Shown here in pieces: positions 26,023-33,397 of a stretch of 64,000 bases of DNA. How positions within the stretch are numbered: position 1 is the stretch's first letter; the number at the start of each line of letters is the position of its first letter. The position numbers and the translations under genes were made by a program. This DNA comes from Anaerotignum sp. (lineage in GTDB: Bacteria > Bacillota > Clostridia > Lachnospirales > Anaerotignaceae), in the NCBI GenBank assembly GCA_020024265.1, contig JAHHTW010000002.1:62001-126000 (forward strand), written 5' to 3'. The notes under the pieces are model-generated. The model did no database searches. It was given only the letters and a program-made list of their open reading frames with translations, and was not told where the DNA came from.

Positions 26023-26199
26023 ATGTCTGAAGCAAAATATGCACGCCAAGCGGCATACAATCGCAAAACTTATGTCCGCTTTCCACTGGATTTACGCCCA
26101 GAAATTTTAGAAGCATTTAAGGCGAAATGTAAGGAAAACGGCACTACTCCAACAACTGAAATCAAAAAATTTATTAACACGTACATTGAAAAACAATAA
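26023..26199 (+). CDS. Small Arc/ribbon-helix-helix-like regulator
   Basis: 58 aa from ATG 26023 (AAAGGAG upstream). KTYVRFPLDLRPEILEAFKAKCKENGTTPTTEIKKFINTYI has a beta strand followed by two helices, as in Arc/CopG DNA-binding proteins. Such proteins bind palindromes, so it is the obvious candidate to bind ACACGTACGTGT at the cassette promoter. Confidence 0.7.
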   Translation: MSEAKYARQAAYNRKTYVRFPLDLRPEILEAFKAKCKENGTTPTTEIKKFINTYIEKQ

Positions 26200-26205
26200 T
26201 ACCGC

Positions 26206-26236
26206 AAAAAGTACCCAGATATATGGGTACTTTTTT
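26206..26236. terminator. Bidirectional terminator
   Basis: Stem gtaccc (26211-26216) / gggtac (26225-26230), flanked by A5 on the left and T6 on the right. Ends the plus-strand cassette and the minus-strand early genes. Confidence 0.85.
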
Positions 26237-26306
26237 ATCCAGAAATCACATATACTTTCATACAATACCATAATAGCACATTTGAATGGGGCATTGTGGG
26301 GCATCT

Positions 26307-26714
26307 TCATAAAATTCTAAAATTTTTTAATGCCTGTCCATGTTTTTTGGTTGTATGCCGATAGCTATACCCCATTTCCACAGCAATCTTCTCCCAGCTC
26401 TGCCCCAAAGTATATCGTCGTATCAAAATTTCCTTTTCTGTTGCATCCTGTATAGCATTGATCGCCTGTCTGATTTCCTGATAGGCAATCATCTGTACTT
26501 CTTTTTCCGCTTCCAATTCACACAACAACGCATCTAATTTCGCCATATATCCGGACAAATCATTGTGTTTATTTCCTTTTGGCATACCATCCCCAAACCC
26601 AACAGGGCTTGTTTGTAAACTCCGTAATTCCGCAATCTGCTCTGCAATCAAAGCTGATTTTCTCTTTGCTGTCAAAAACCGCTTCAAATACTGCTTTTTT
26701 TCATCGTTTGTCAC
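26307..26714 (-). CDS. ArpU/DUF1492-like late transcription regulator
   Basis: 135 aa, GTG start with GGGAGGGAG. C-terminus has a sigma-70 region 4-like helix-turn-helix: ILIRRYTLGQSWEKIAVEMGYSYRHTTKKHGQALKNF. This family sits at the end of the early region and activates late genes; terminase lies next. Confidence 0.82.
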   Translation of the reverse strand: MTNDEKKQYLKRFLTAKRKSALIAEQIAELRSLQTSPVGFGDGMPKGNKHNDLSGYMAKLDALLCELEAEKEVQMIAYQEIRQAINAIQDATEKEILIRRYTLGQSWEKIAVEMGYSYRHTTKKHGQALKNFRIL

Positions 26715-26750
26715 TATTTGTACTCCCTCCCAATCCCCTTTTTCTATTCC

Positions 26751-26873
26751 TCAATCTCTCACCAGTACAACACACGTCAACACCGCTGCCACTGCAAAAA
26801 ACTGCCAAACATCCGAGATATAACCGCAGTATGCAGCATATACCGCAGCAGCAAGCAAAACGCTATCTATCAT
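26751..26873 (-). CDS. 40-aa hydrophobic phage peptide
   Basis: 40 aa: MIDSVLLAAAVYAAYCGYIS ... VAAVLTCVVLVRD. Two hydrophobic stretches. ATG overlaps the 3' end of the RecU-like gene by 11 nt. Likely membrane-located; unknown. Confidence 0.5.
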   Translation of the reverse strand: MIDSVLLAAAVYAAYCGYISDVWQFFAVAAVLTCVVLVRD

Positions 26874-27417
26874 CTTCTGTCCCCCCATCTATGCCATCCA
26901 AAAAATGCAAAATATTCCCTTGCGTATGGATATCATATCCAGCAACTTTTACTCTGAATTTTTCCAAATCACTTTGCAACAAATACTTTCTGCCATACAG
27001 ATTTTTCATATTTTTCCATACAGACCAAGGGATGCGGTAAAAATCTTGCAGCATAAACGATACCAGCACAAAACACTCCGCTCCCATGGCTTCATAGGCA
27101 TACATATTTTCTATTTGTGTTTCTGTCAGTCGGCTATATGCAATCCTGTCCGCATCTGTGTGCTTGGCTTCAAAAACAACCGTCTTTCCACCTCTTTGCG
27201 CACCTTTATAGTCCGGTTGTGCCTGTTTTGTGAAACACGCTTTGAATTGCCCTCTTTGATCCATTTGAGAGAGAACCTTCATGGGCTCCGGTGTTTTTTC
27301 AATCACCGCAATTCCTTTTTCTTTGTAATATCTGCATGCAGCATCAATCATTTTTTCAAACAGCTCACCTGTCATCTTTGACCGCTGCCCCTGCAACACA
27401 CTGCCTATCCTTTGCAT
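26863..27417 (-). CDS. recU: RecU-like Holliday junction resolvase
   Basis: 184 aa. Nuclease core with PDYKGAQRGGKTVVFEAKHT, the D...E-x-K metal-binding motif of RecU/PD-(D/E)XK resolvases, then LTETQIENMYAYEAMGA and FYRIPWSVW. Resolves recombination intermediates or branched DNA before packaging. GAGGTG RBS. Confidence 0.85.
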   Translation of the reverse strand: MQRIGSVLQGQRSKMTGELFEKMIDAACRYYKEKGIAVIEKTPEPMKVLSQMDQRGQFKACFTKQAQPDYKGAQRGGKTVVFEAKHTDADRIAYSRLTETQIENMYAYEAMGAECFVLVSFMLQDFYRIPWSVWKNMKNLYGRKYLLQSDLEKFRVKVAGYDIHTQGNILHFLDGIDGGTEDDR

Positions 27418-27432
27418 ATTTTTTTCACCTCG

Positions 27433-27828
27433 TTAAAACGGCAAATCATCATCTTCCAGCTCATCTATTGGATAAAACCCATCATTTTCTTTTTCTGTGT
27501 TACTGCTTTCAGATTCTTTCTTACTGCCACAGAAATGCTGTTCTTCTACAAGAACCTCTGTCGTCCATCTTTTATTTCCACTCTTATCTTCCCAGCTTCT
27601 CACCTGCAGTCTGCCGACAACTGCCACCATCTGCCCTTTTACAAAATATTTTTCCGCAAATGTGGCAGCCTTTCCAAAAACAACACAAGAAATAAAGTCA
27701 GCTTCTTTCTCTTTGCTCCTGCGGTTCACTGCCAAAGTATATCTGCCAACCGCAATCTGCTCTGGTCCTTGACTGTATCTGATTTCTGGATCTCGTACAA
27801 GCCGCCCCATCAAAACAACCTTGTTCAC
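27433..27828 (-). CDS. ssb: Single-stranded DNA-binding protein
   Basis: 131 aa from GTG 27826-27828, which forms a GTGA overlap with the previous stop and has GGGGAG 9 nt upstream. OB fold: NKVVLMGRLVRDPEIRY...FISCVVFGKAATFAEKYFVKGQMVAVVGRLQ; acidic tip ending DDDLPF, the SSB protein-interaction tail. Serves phage replication together with the HUH protein. Confidence 0.95.
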   Translation of the reverse strand: MNKVVLMGRLVRDPEIRYSQGPEQIAVGRYTLAVNRRSKEKEADFISCVVFGKAATFAEKYFVKGQMVAVVGRLQVRSWEDKSGNKRWTTEVLVEEQHFCGSKKESESSNTEKENDGFYPIDELEDDDLPF

Positions 27829-28058
27829 CTTTTGTATCTCCCCTTCTTTTTCATACATGCATGAATCGCATCACTGCGCCTATTGTAAACGTCCCACATC
27901 GCTCGTTTTACCTTTCTTTCTTCTTCTTTTTTCTGCTTGAGCTTCCCAGTCCAACCTATGTATAATGCACATCGTCCATGGCAATCCTCTGTTCGTACCT
28001 CACAACCCTTACAGGGACAGTCAGAAATTTTTTTGTCTTTGTTTGGTATTGATATCAT
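27825..28058 (-). CDS. Cys-rich small phage protein
   Basis: 77 aa. CPCKGCEVRTEDCHGRCALYIGW has six cysteines and a histidine close together, likely a zinc site, followed by a basic helix. Common between replication genes of clostridial phages. Stop/start overlaps on both sides (GTGA with ssb). Confidence 0.65.
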   Translation of the reverse strand: MISIPNKDKKISDCPCKGCEVRTEDCHGRCALYIGWTGKLKQKKEEERKVKRAMWDVYNRRSDAIHACMKKKGRYKR

Positions 28059-28801
28059 TTTACTTTCTTCACTTCCTCCCCATAATCCATACCCCCCTTT
28101 TTAATTGCTTTCATATATCGTACCCAGCCAATTTCCGGAAAGAAATTTTCTGTCTTGATATATAATTCATATCCTTTGGGAACACGCAACGGCTTTTCCT
28201 TTTTCCCCTTGCCTTCCTTCACCTGTTCGATGGTGACTTTCGGCTCTTTCAGGTTTCTGCTCCGTGTCCATCGCTTCATGCCTTTTTTGGTGTTCTCCTT
28301 ACTGATGTATGTTGCCAGCTTGGTGTCCTTCTGGTTCTTCTTCAGGCTTTTGATTTTTACCAAGCCCCTGTCCCAGATACTTTGTAAAACCTCTCTTGCT
28401 TCTTTCATGGAAAACCCATCAAACCCATTTAAGATTACATGATGGTGTACTCTGCCTTCCGTTTCTGTTACCTGTATGTATTTCACTTCCCCAAAGCCGT
28501 TCCGCTTCCGCCACCTTTTCAGCCTTGCGAAAAAATTTTGCATTTCCTTCTTTGCTTCTTCCTCTGTGACAATCCTGTCATAGGTGAATAAAACAAAATA
28601 ATCCGCTTCTCCGAAATTTGCATTGATGGTTCTTGTCAAATTCTTTCGTGCGATTGCCAGATTTCTCTTTTCCTGTTCTTCAGATGTAAGATTTTCATTT
28701 CTTCCTCTTTCGTATTTTTTCCCTACGGTTCTGGGGGAATAAAATTCCTCCACTTCGTATATATCTCCTGCCCATATCTTCTTTCTGTATTTTGGCATCA
28801 T
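28055..28801 (-). CDS. HUH-endonuclease replication initiator (rolling-circle type)
   Basis: 248 aa from ATG 28799-28801 (AGAGG upstream). ADYFVLFTYD (motif 1), GRVHHHVILNG (His-hydrophobic-His metal site, motif 2) and ATYISKENTKKG (catalytic Tyr with Lys, motif 3) form a single-tyrosine HUH nuclease like Rep proteins of ssDNA phages and plasmids. Would nick an origin and stay linked to the 5' end. A strong stem-loop lies upstream at 28961-28999. No polymerase or helicase is encoded, so it would recruit host machinery. Confidence 0.82.
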   Translation of the reverse strand: MMPKYRKKIWAGDIYEVEEFYSPRTVGKKYERGRNENLTSEEQEKRNLAIARKNLTRTINANFGEADYFVLFTYDRIVTEEEAKKEMQNFFARLKRWRKRNGFGEVKYIQVTETEGRVHHHVILNGFDGFSMKEAREVLQSIWDRGLVKIKSLKKNQKDTKLATYISKENTKKGMKRWTRSRNLKEPKVTIEQVKEGKGKKEKPLRVPKGYELYIKTENFFPEIGWVRYMKAIKKGGMDYGEEVKKVK

Positions 28802-28960
28802 GCATCCTCTTTCTTTTTCCCTATTCCACACTATGATATGCACATAAACTTAATTGCTATATGGACAGCCAAAAGGGACTTTCCCTCACTTTTTCTCTTG
28901 CCTTTTTCTCACGCTTTGTGTTATGATAATAGTGTAGAAATATATTTTTTACAAAGGTTT

Positions 28961-28999
28961 GTCTGTCAATACCCACCGCATAAATAGGTATTGACAGAC
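28961..28999. repeat. Perfect 13-bp inverted repeat; candidate Rep origin
   Basis: gtctgtcaatacc (28961-28973), 13-nt loop caccgcataaata, ggtattgacagac (28987-28999). On the plus strand TCTTTTTT follows, but no plus-strand gene ends here. On the minus strand there is no U-tract. The location before the HUH gene suits an origin stem-loop. The right arm also supplies a TTGACA on the minus strand. Confidence 0.5.
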
Positions 29000-29005
29000 T
29001 CTTTT

Positions 29006-29476
29006 TTATTCCTTGTTTTTTTTCTCTTTTTGTTTTCTGTGTGTCTTAGCATTTTCTTGGTTTGTCTTCGGCAGTAAAATTTTTCCATTTACTGCATTCA
29101 GATCAATGTTGATTTTGATTCCTGTTTTCTGTTCTACATCCTCTGTCATATCCTTCCAATTTACAAAACCACCACACATGCAGTCAGTTTTTTTATCAAA
29201 CCGCTCTGCAAACCGCCTGAGCCTTATTTTTCCGAAATCAAATTCATCCATCAAAACTTCTAATGTCATAGTCAATACCGTTGCCATAACCAACTCTCGT
29301 ACACGTTCTGCCGCTTCTGATGCTTCCAGTTGAGACACACGTCCGTTTATCTGAATCCCTGTGATATTCCGAATGGTAAGTTCTTTCTCCAGTTCTTCCA
29401 AGCCGCCTGCCTGTACAATCTTCTTTGCCAACGCCAAACCATCTGCTCTGCCTTGTTGGTAGTCTTTTAGTTTCAT
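29006..29476 (-). CDS. Phage early protein, unknown
   Basis: 156 aa. Helical N-terminus (YQQGRADGLALAKKIVQAGGLEELEKELTIRN), a middle helix VLTMTLEVLMDEFDFGKIRLRRFAERFD, CMCG, and a lysine-rich tail. Similar proteins occur among early genes of clostridial phages; no function recognised. 6 nt after the upstream gene. Confidence 0.6.
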   Translation of the reverse strand: MKLKDYQQGRADGLALAKKIVQAGGLEELEKELTIRNITGIQINGRVSQLEASEAAERVRELVMATVLTMTLEVLMDEFDFGKIRLRRFAERFDKKTDCMCGGFVNWKDMTEDVEQKTGIKINIDLNAVNGKILLPKTNQENAKTHRKQKEKKNKE

Positions 29477-29482
29477 GTCATA

Positions 29483-30052
29483 TCACCTTTCTTTTTTAGA
29501 ATGTGTGTCCATTTGTTTCAACTCAAATCTTGTACGCTCTGCCAGCAGCTCCAATGTTTCTGAAAATCGTTTTCTTTCCGGCTGATATTCTGCAATCACC
29601 GCCGAAAGCATCATTCCTTCTTTTATGGCAATCAGACGCTTTCCACCACATTGTCGCAAAAACATCCGCTGGTATCCCATTTCTTTCTTGGTTGTTGGTG
29701 CCAAAAGCACAGCTTCCAGCCAAATGATACCTCTAAGCGTATAAATGGGAATAATCTCTGTTCCTTCATAAATAACGCTTACTCGTGCTTCATCTGCAGT
29801 CAGCTCTATTTCTTCCGGAAAATCATTTTGCAAAAACGGCTCCACATCATAGCTTTTTCCGGTTGTCCAATCTGATTTTTTATTATCCGGAACACCTATA
29901 ATTGTCAACACGGTTTCTTCATCCAATTCCGGCATCCCTTCCAGTATGTATGCTGCGCTTCCGGTGTTCAGCCACTGCATCCCGTCCTCATCTCGCAGCA
30001 GAATTGCCTTTTTTTCTCGTTTGGCAATACGCTTCATCTTGTCCCAATTCAC
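29483..30052 (-). CDS. Phage early protein, unknown
   Basis: 189 aa, GTG start. Contains IAKREKKAILLRDEDGMQWLNTGSAAYILEGMPELDEETV and PIYTLRGIIWLEAVLLAP. Soluble, no motif I can name; overlaps the upstream membrane-protein gene by 4 nt. Confidence 0.55.
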   Translation of the reverse strand: MNWDKMKRIAKREKKAILLRDEDGMQWLNTGSAAYILEGMPELDEETVLTIIGVPDNKKSDWTTGKSYDVEPFLQNDFPEEIELTADEARVSVIYEGTEIIPIYTLRGIIWLEAVLLAPTTKKEMGYQRMFLRQCGGKRLIAIKEGMMLSAVIAEYQPERKRFSETLELLAERTRFELKQMDTHSKKER

Positions 30053-30387
30053 ACCGTATCTTCTCCTTCCTGATCAAACCCCATCATGTTAAAAAACAGG
30101 GATTTGTCAATCGTTCCATTGACTTCAATAAATGCAGTAACCGCTTCAATCCGTCCGATCAGCAATGCATATTCCTCACCTGCTGTATCCGGCTCACTGT
30201 CTACATATCTACGCATCTTTTCTCCCTCTTGTGTAGCTTGTCCATTGTAGCTTGTCCATTGTAGCTTGTCATATTTGTTATGGGCTTTTCTGCGGACGAT
30301 CGCTGCCATACGGCGTATTGCTGACAACACAGCAAAAAGCACAACCAATTCTACAATTTGTAAAATGACAATCATTGCTTCTATCAT
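30049..30387 (-). CDS. Phage early membrane protein
   Basis: 112 aa with one N-terminal TM segment (AMIVILQIVELVVLFAVLSAI) and a basic cytoplasmic part. Contains a 14-bp tandem repeat (30232-30272) coding for KLQWTSYNGQA, perhaps a slippage product. C-terminal GRIEAVTAFIEVNGTIDKSLFFNMMGFD. Unknown. Confidence 0.55.
   Translation of the reverse strand: MIEAMIVILQIVELVVLFAVLSAIRRMAAIVRRKAHNKYDKLQWTSYNGQATQEGEKMRRYVDSEPDTAGEEYALLIGRIEAVTAFIEVNGTIDKSLFFNMMGFDQEGEDTV
30232..30272. repeat. 14-bp direct repeat, three copies
   Basis: tgtagcttgtccat at 30232-30245, 30246-30259 and, one base short, 30260-30272. A related tagcttgtcc occurs at about 30929-30938. Lies inside a coding frame; 14 is not a multiple of three, so each copy is read in a different frame. 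Confidence 0.8.
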
Positions 30388-30392
30388 TTACC

Positions 30393-30584
30393 TCACCCTA
30401 TCCTTTTGAACTTTTTGACTGCATCTATAAAAGAAAAACTTTCTTTGTATGTTCCATAATCACATACCAGAAAATACTTTGTTACTTGGCTGATTACGGC
30501 TTTTCTTTTTCCAATTTTAACCACCGTTCCAACAGATAACCCTTTGTTTCGTACTTTTTGGCGTATTTCTTCCCACGTGTCCAT
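30393..30584 (-). CDS. Phage early protein (63 aa)
   Basis: 63 aa from ATG 30582-30584; an in-frame GTG at 30605 overlaps the RBS GGGAGG. MDTWEEIRQKVRNKGLSVGTVVKIGKRKAVISQVTKYF is compact and beta-rich, like small SH3-like phage proteins. Unknown. Confidence 0.55.
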   Translation of the reverse strand: MDTWEEIRQKVRNKGLSVGTVVKIGKRKAVISQVTKYFLVCDYGTYKESFSFIDAVKKFKRIG

Positions 30585-30605
30585 ATGTATCAGTTCCTCC
30601 CACAC

Positions 30606-30782
30606 TTAGAACAAAGGCTTTGATTTTTCCAATATGCGCTTTACATAACGGTAATACTGCAATTTTATTTGCAGATTTCTGATTTCATCATCTGCCGTAT
30701 TTTTGTGTTTGGCATATCTGAGGCTTCGTTCCTGATTGCGGATTTCTTTTTCTGTAATAGTCTTTGCCGATTCTAAATTCAT
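30606..30782 (-). CDS. Phage early protein (58 aa), coiled coil
   Basis: 58 aa: MNLESAKTITEKEIRNQERS ... YYRYVKRILEKSKPLF. Highly charged, likely one long helix. GGAGGAAAACA precedes the ATG; ATGA overlap with the zinc-ribbon gene. Confidence 0.6.
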   Translation of the reverse strand: MNLESAKTITEKEIRNQERSLRYAKHKNTADDEIRNLQIKLQYYRYVKRILEKSKPLF

Positions 30783-30916
30783 TGTTTTCCTCCTTGTTTT
30801 TTTATCCTATACGCACAATGTGGGCAGATGTATCCATTTTTGGTATCCTGCATTTTTGCTACATTCCACACCTGCCCACACTTGCTGCAACATATGTACC
30901 GAAGTCCTTTTTTCAT
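30779..30916 (-). CDS. Zinc-ribbon microprotein (45 aa)
   Basis: 45 aa. YICCSKCGQVWNV and GYICPHCAYR form a CxxC...CxxC zinc ribbon; basic ends. Small zinc-ribbon proteins of early phage operons often bind nucleic acid or regulatory proteins. RBS GGTGG upstream. Confidence 0.65.
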   Translation of the reverse strand: MKKGLRYICCSKCGQVWNVAKMQDTKNGYICPHCAYRIKKQGGKQ

Positions 30917-30975
30917 GGCGCCACCTTAGCTTGTCCACACCATAGAGTAACGGCAAAAATGCCGTTCTCTTAGGT

Positions 30976-31188
30976 TTATACTTCTTCTGTTTCTGTAGCT
31001 GCCGCTTTTGCTGCTTCCGCTTCTCTTTTCGCCCGTTCTTCTCTGCGCTGGATTGCCAGCATCTTTTTTTCGTACAAAACCTTTGTAATCTCTGCACGGA
31101 TGCGAATATCTTCTTCCGGTGTGCGTGGCAGATGAATAACAGTTACTTTTACCTCGTCTTTTTTTTGGTCTTTTTTTTGATTTTTCAT
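30976..31188 (-). CDS. Phage early protein (70 aa), charged
   Basis: 70 aa: Lys/Gln-rich start, HLPRTPEEDIRIRAEITKVL, then an Arg/Glu/Ala-rich helix ending ATETEEV. AGAGGTGATC RBS. Unknown. A small perfect hairpin (aacggca...tgccgtt) lies between it and the next gene. Confidence 0.5.
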   Translation of the reverse strand: MKNQKKDQKKDEVKVTVIHLPRTPEEDIRIRAEITKVLYEKKMLAIQRREERAKREAEAAKAAATETEEV

Positions 31189-31243
31189 ACGATCACCTCT
31201 AGTCCAATTTATGAAAGTTTCAGTTTGTCCTATGCTTCCACTC

Positions 31244-31546
31244 CTATTCTTGTTTTACTAACTTCAAAAGTTTGTCTACTTGATCTTTGACTTCTTCAAA
31301 TTCTCGCATGAAGTTCGGATTTACTTTTATTCCAATTTCGTCTAATGTCTCCGTATTTGCACCCATGTCTTTTGCAATCCGCATGATTCTTTCAAATCTA
31401 TACTTCTGTATTTTCATGTACGCTTTTAAAAGTAAGCATGGAATCAGGAAGCGAATGGGATACTTTCTTTTACATACCCCTTTCATACAGATGTCACATA
31501 ACTCTATTGTTTCGTTGATCACAGAGTAACCATCACTCAATTTCAC
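31244..31546 (-). CDS. Phage early protein with Cys cluster
   Basis: 100 aa, GTG start overlapping the antirepressor stop (GTGA). ETIELCDICMKGVCKRKYPIRF has three cysteines, then a helical C-terminus ending DQVDKLLKLVKQE. Unknown. Confidence 0.5.
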   Translation of the reverse strand: MKLSDGYSVINETIELCDICMKGVCKRKYPIRFLIPCLLLKAYMKIQKYRFERIMRIAKDMGANTETLDEIGIKVNPNFMREFEEVKDQVDKLLKLVKQE

Positions 31547-32358
31547 CCAATGATGCTCCTTTCTTTCTGTTGTTCAATAACAGGAAAATATACTAATTTT
31601 TTCAGAAAGTCGTATATAAACAGCCTACCTTTTTGCGTCCAATAAGTATGTGTTTTGGTATGTACAATACTGTCCTTATCTACAAAAGATTGTGTTTTTG
31701 TAGATGTATAACCCTGCTCTGCATATTTGCTATACAAAAACCATATGCCACGCTGTTTGAACTGGATTTTGTTATCAGACAGTATCTTGTTCAACCATTT
31801 AGCACTCTTGCCATAGTCTTTTGCAATTTCCGTTGCTGAGAGTAAATCAGAGCATTGCAGAACCAAATCATAGTAAGTTGCTTTGGGATTCATTTCTGCA
31901 ATTTGCTGTTGCTGTACTGCATTTGTGGTTTTCAGTGTTTCGATCTCTTTGTTTCTGTTTTCCAAGGTTCTCTGTGCTACCTGCAGGGCTTTCACCATCA
32001 GTTCTGCATCAGACATTTTTTCTTGTCCTACGATATAACCACCATGTTTGCGAATAGACGGAAGGACTTCCGATGTTACCCAATGTTTGAATTTCTTTGC
32101 TGTTGGCAATTTGCTGGATAAAACAAGGCTGTAAAGTCCAGACTCATTGATAAGCCAACCGCCCCTTTGTCCTAAACTCAATAACGTTTTGTTATTGAGT
32201 TTGTCCTCTGTGTCAACATGGTCTTTCAAAGCCTTACTAGTATTTGTATACCCTAAAATTTCCGCTACATCATTTCCAACAAAATACGGCTCATCATTGA
32301 CCAGAACAGTTCGAACTTGCCCAAACTCTGTATTTTCAAAAATTTTTATTTGATTCAT
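31543..32358 (-). CDS. Phage antirepressor (BRO-N + KilAC)
   Basis: 271 aa. Residues 1-110 are BRO-N: EFGQVRTVLVNDEPYFVGNDVAEILGYTN ... KHWVTSEVLPSIRKHGGY. A coiled coil (~120-155) links to a KilAC/ANT domain (LSATEIAKDYGKSAKWLNKILSDNKIQFKQRG). Usually inactivates the CI repressor on induction. First gene of the early operon beyond cro; AAAAGGAGAG RBS. Confidence 0.92.
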   Translation of the reverse strand: MNQIKIFENTEFGQVRTVLVNDEPYFVGNDVAEILGYTNTSKALKDHVDTEDKLNNKTLLSLGQRGGWLINESGLYSLVLSSKLPTAKKFKHWVTSEVLPSIRKHGGYIVGQEKMSDAELMVKALQVAQRTLENRNKEIETLKTTNAVQQQQIAEMNPKATYYDLVLQCSDLLSATEIAKDYGKSAKWLNKILSDNKIQFKQRGIWFLYSKYAEQGYTSTKTQSFVDKDSIVHTKTHTYWTQKGRLFIYDFLKKLVYFPVIEQQKERSIIG

Positions 32359-32430
32359 ATATATCTCTCCTTTTCGTATTTACCCCCTTATCTTTTTACG
32401 ATAAAATACAATCGAAAGGAGGTGATTGAC

Positions 32431-32604
32431 ATGGGAACAACAAATTATGAAAACATAGCACTTTTGCATCTTATGAACCAAGATACAAAAGCGTTATCGT
32501 TAGAAGAACTATATGTCCTTTATTGTGACACCATAGAGCAGGTAAAAGAAACTGCCAAAGCGTACCATAAGAAAAATGGTGAACATACATATAGTTTTGA
32601 ATAA
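32431..32604 (+). CDS. Small plus-strand protein opposite the antirepressor
   Basis: 57 aa from ATG 32431 (GAAAGGAGGTGATTGAC). Acidic, helical: ALLHLMNQDTKALSLEELYVLYCDTIEQVKE. Divergent from the antirepressor and followed by a good terminator, so independently transcribed. Unknown; perhaps a lysogeny-expressed regulator. Confidence 0.6.
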   Translation: MGTTNYENIALLHLMNQDTKALSLEELYVLYCDTIEQVKETAKAYHKKNGEHTYSFE

Positions 32605-32620
32605 CGTATCATTCACAAAT

Positions 32621-32667
32621 TTACTTCGTCAGTAGTGCCAGCTACTGGCGGAGTATTTTTTATTTTT
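32621..32667 (+). terminator. Terminator after the 57-aa gene
   Basis: Stem tacttcgtcagtag (32622-32635) with ctactggcggagta (32642-32655), two G-U/mismatch positions, followed by ttttttattttt. Confidence 0.8.
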
Positions 32668-32950
32668 CCAACTTGCCTTTCAAATGCACAGTGACACGAT
32701 AGAGTGTATAGAAAACACAACCACCAATTGCCATAACCAATACAGCAAACCTGCCCTTCACTTTCAACAGTTCACGATAAATGGACAACATGCTTTGCGA
32801 TACTTCTGAAACTCTGTCTGTCACAGAACCACCATAGGAATACATTGCCAACAGTTCCAACTGCCTACGCAGTATTTTTTCATTGCTTGATTTTTTAACA
32901 TTTTGTTGCCGTTCTTCTGGATTTTGTTGTTTGATTTTTTGTTTTTCCAT
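32660..32950 (-). CDS. Phage membrane protein, tail-anchored
   Basis: 96 aa. Lys/Gln-rich N-terminus, then a helix and a C-terminal TM segment (FAVLVMAIGGCVFYTLYRV). AAGAAAGGAACA RBS. Located between cro and the antirepressor on the early strand. Unknown. Confidence 0.6.
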   Translation of the reverse strand: MEKQKIKQQNPEERQQNVKKSSNEKILRRQLELLAMYSYGGSVTDRVSEVSQSMLSIYRELLKVKGRFAVLVMAIGGCVFYTLYRVTVHLKGKLEK

Positions 32951-33052
32951 TGTTATGTTCCTTTCTTGTATTGACTTTTTTTATCTTCTCTCTTATCCCA
33001 TTTTATTTCGATTTTTTTCATCCCCTTTTTTGTTAATTAGTATCTTTTTAAG

Positions 33053-33253
33053 TTACTCACTTGCAAAAAAAATTTTCATAGGTTCTTCTATTGCTAAATT
33101 ATCTATCATTATTTGAATTTCATCACTTCCAAAAACTCCATTTTTCATTTTTCCATAGAAAGTTTTAGGTGTAACACCAATCATTTTAGCAACTTCACTT
33201 TGTGAAAATCCCTTTTCAGCAATAACACCTCTTAGTTTATCAACTTTTATCAT
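33053..33253 (-). CDS. Cro-like HTH regulator
   Basis: 66 aa from ATG 33251-33253 (AAAGGGTGGTGATAGT). LRGVIAEKGFSQSEVAKMIGVTPKTFYGKMKNG is a helix-turn-helix. Divergent from the CI-like repressor across an operator-bearing 144-bp region; standard cro position. Confidence 0.85.
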   Translation of the reverse strand: MIKVDKLRGVIAEKGFSQSEVAKMIGVTPKTFYGKMKNGVFGSDEIQIMIDNLAIEEPMKIFFASE

Positions 33254-33272
33254 ACTATCACCACCCTTTCTG

Positions 33273-33365
33273 TAACTTGTAAAGTTATTCATGTCAATTA
33301 CATGATATCACATTTTTGTAACTTGTCAAGATATTTTGAGTTGATTTTGTAACTTTTTTGTGTTA
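33273..33365. promoter_or_regulatory. Three operator-like sites between cro and cI
   Basis: Perfect palindrome TAACTTGTAAAGTTA (33273-33287), related TAACTTGTCAAGATA (33319-33333) and TAACTTTTTTGTGTTA (33350-33365). They overlap the divergent promoters and are likely CI/Cro binding sites. Confidence 0.75.
33302..33329 (-). promoter_or_regulatory. cro (early) promoter
   Basis: Minus strand TTGACA (33324-33329), 16 nt, TATCAT (33302-33307). The -35 overlaps the second operator. Confidence 0.65.
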
Positions 33366-33369
33366 ATAT
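33341..33369 (+). promoter_or_regulatory. cI (maintenance) promoter
   Basis: TTGATT (33341-33346), 17 nt, TAATAT (33364-33369). The third operator fills the spacer. RBS AAGAGGTG and ATG 33398 follow. Confidence 0.65.
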
Positions 33370-33397
33370 TGAGTCAAAACTTAAAAGAGGTGATTAA

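Noticed and set aside
28961..29010. Stem-loop read as a plus-strand terminator
   Set aside because: There is a T-run on the plus strand, but no plus-strand gene ends here, so an origin or regulatory role is more likely.
30232..30272. Tandem repeats as a CRISPR array
   Set aside because: Units are 14 bp and adjacent with no spacers.
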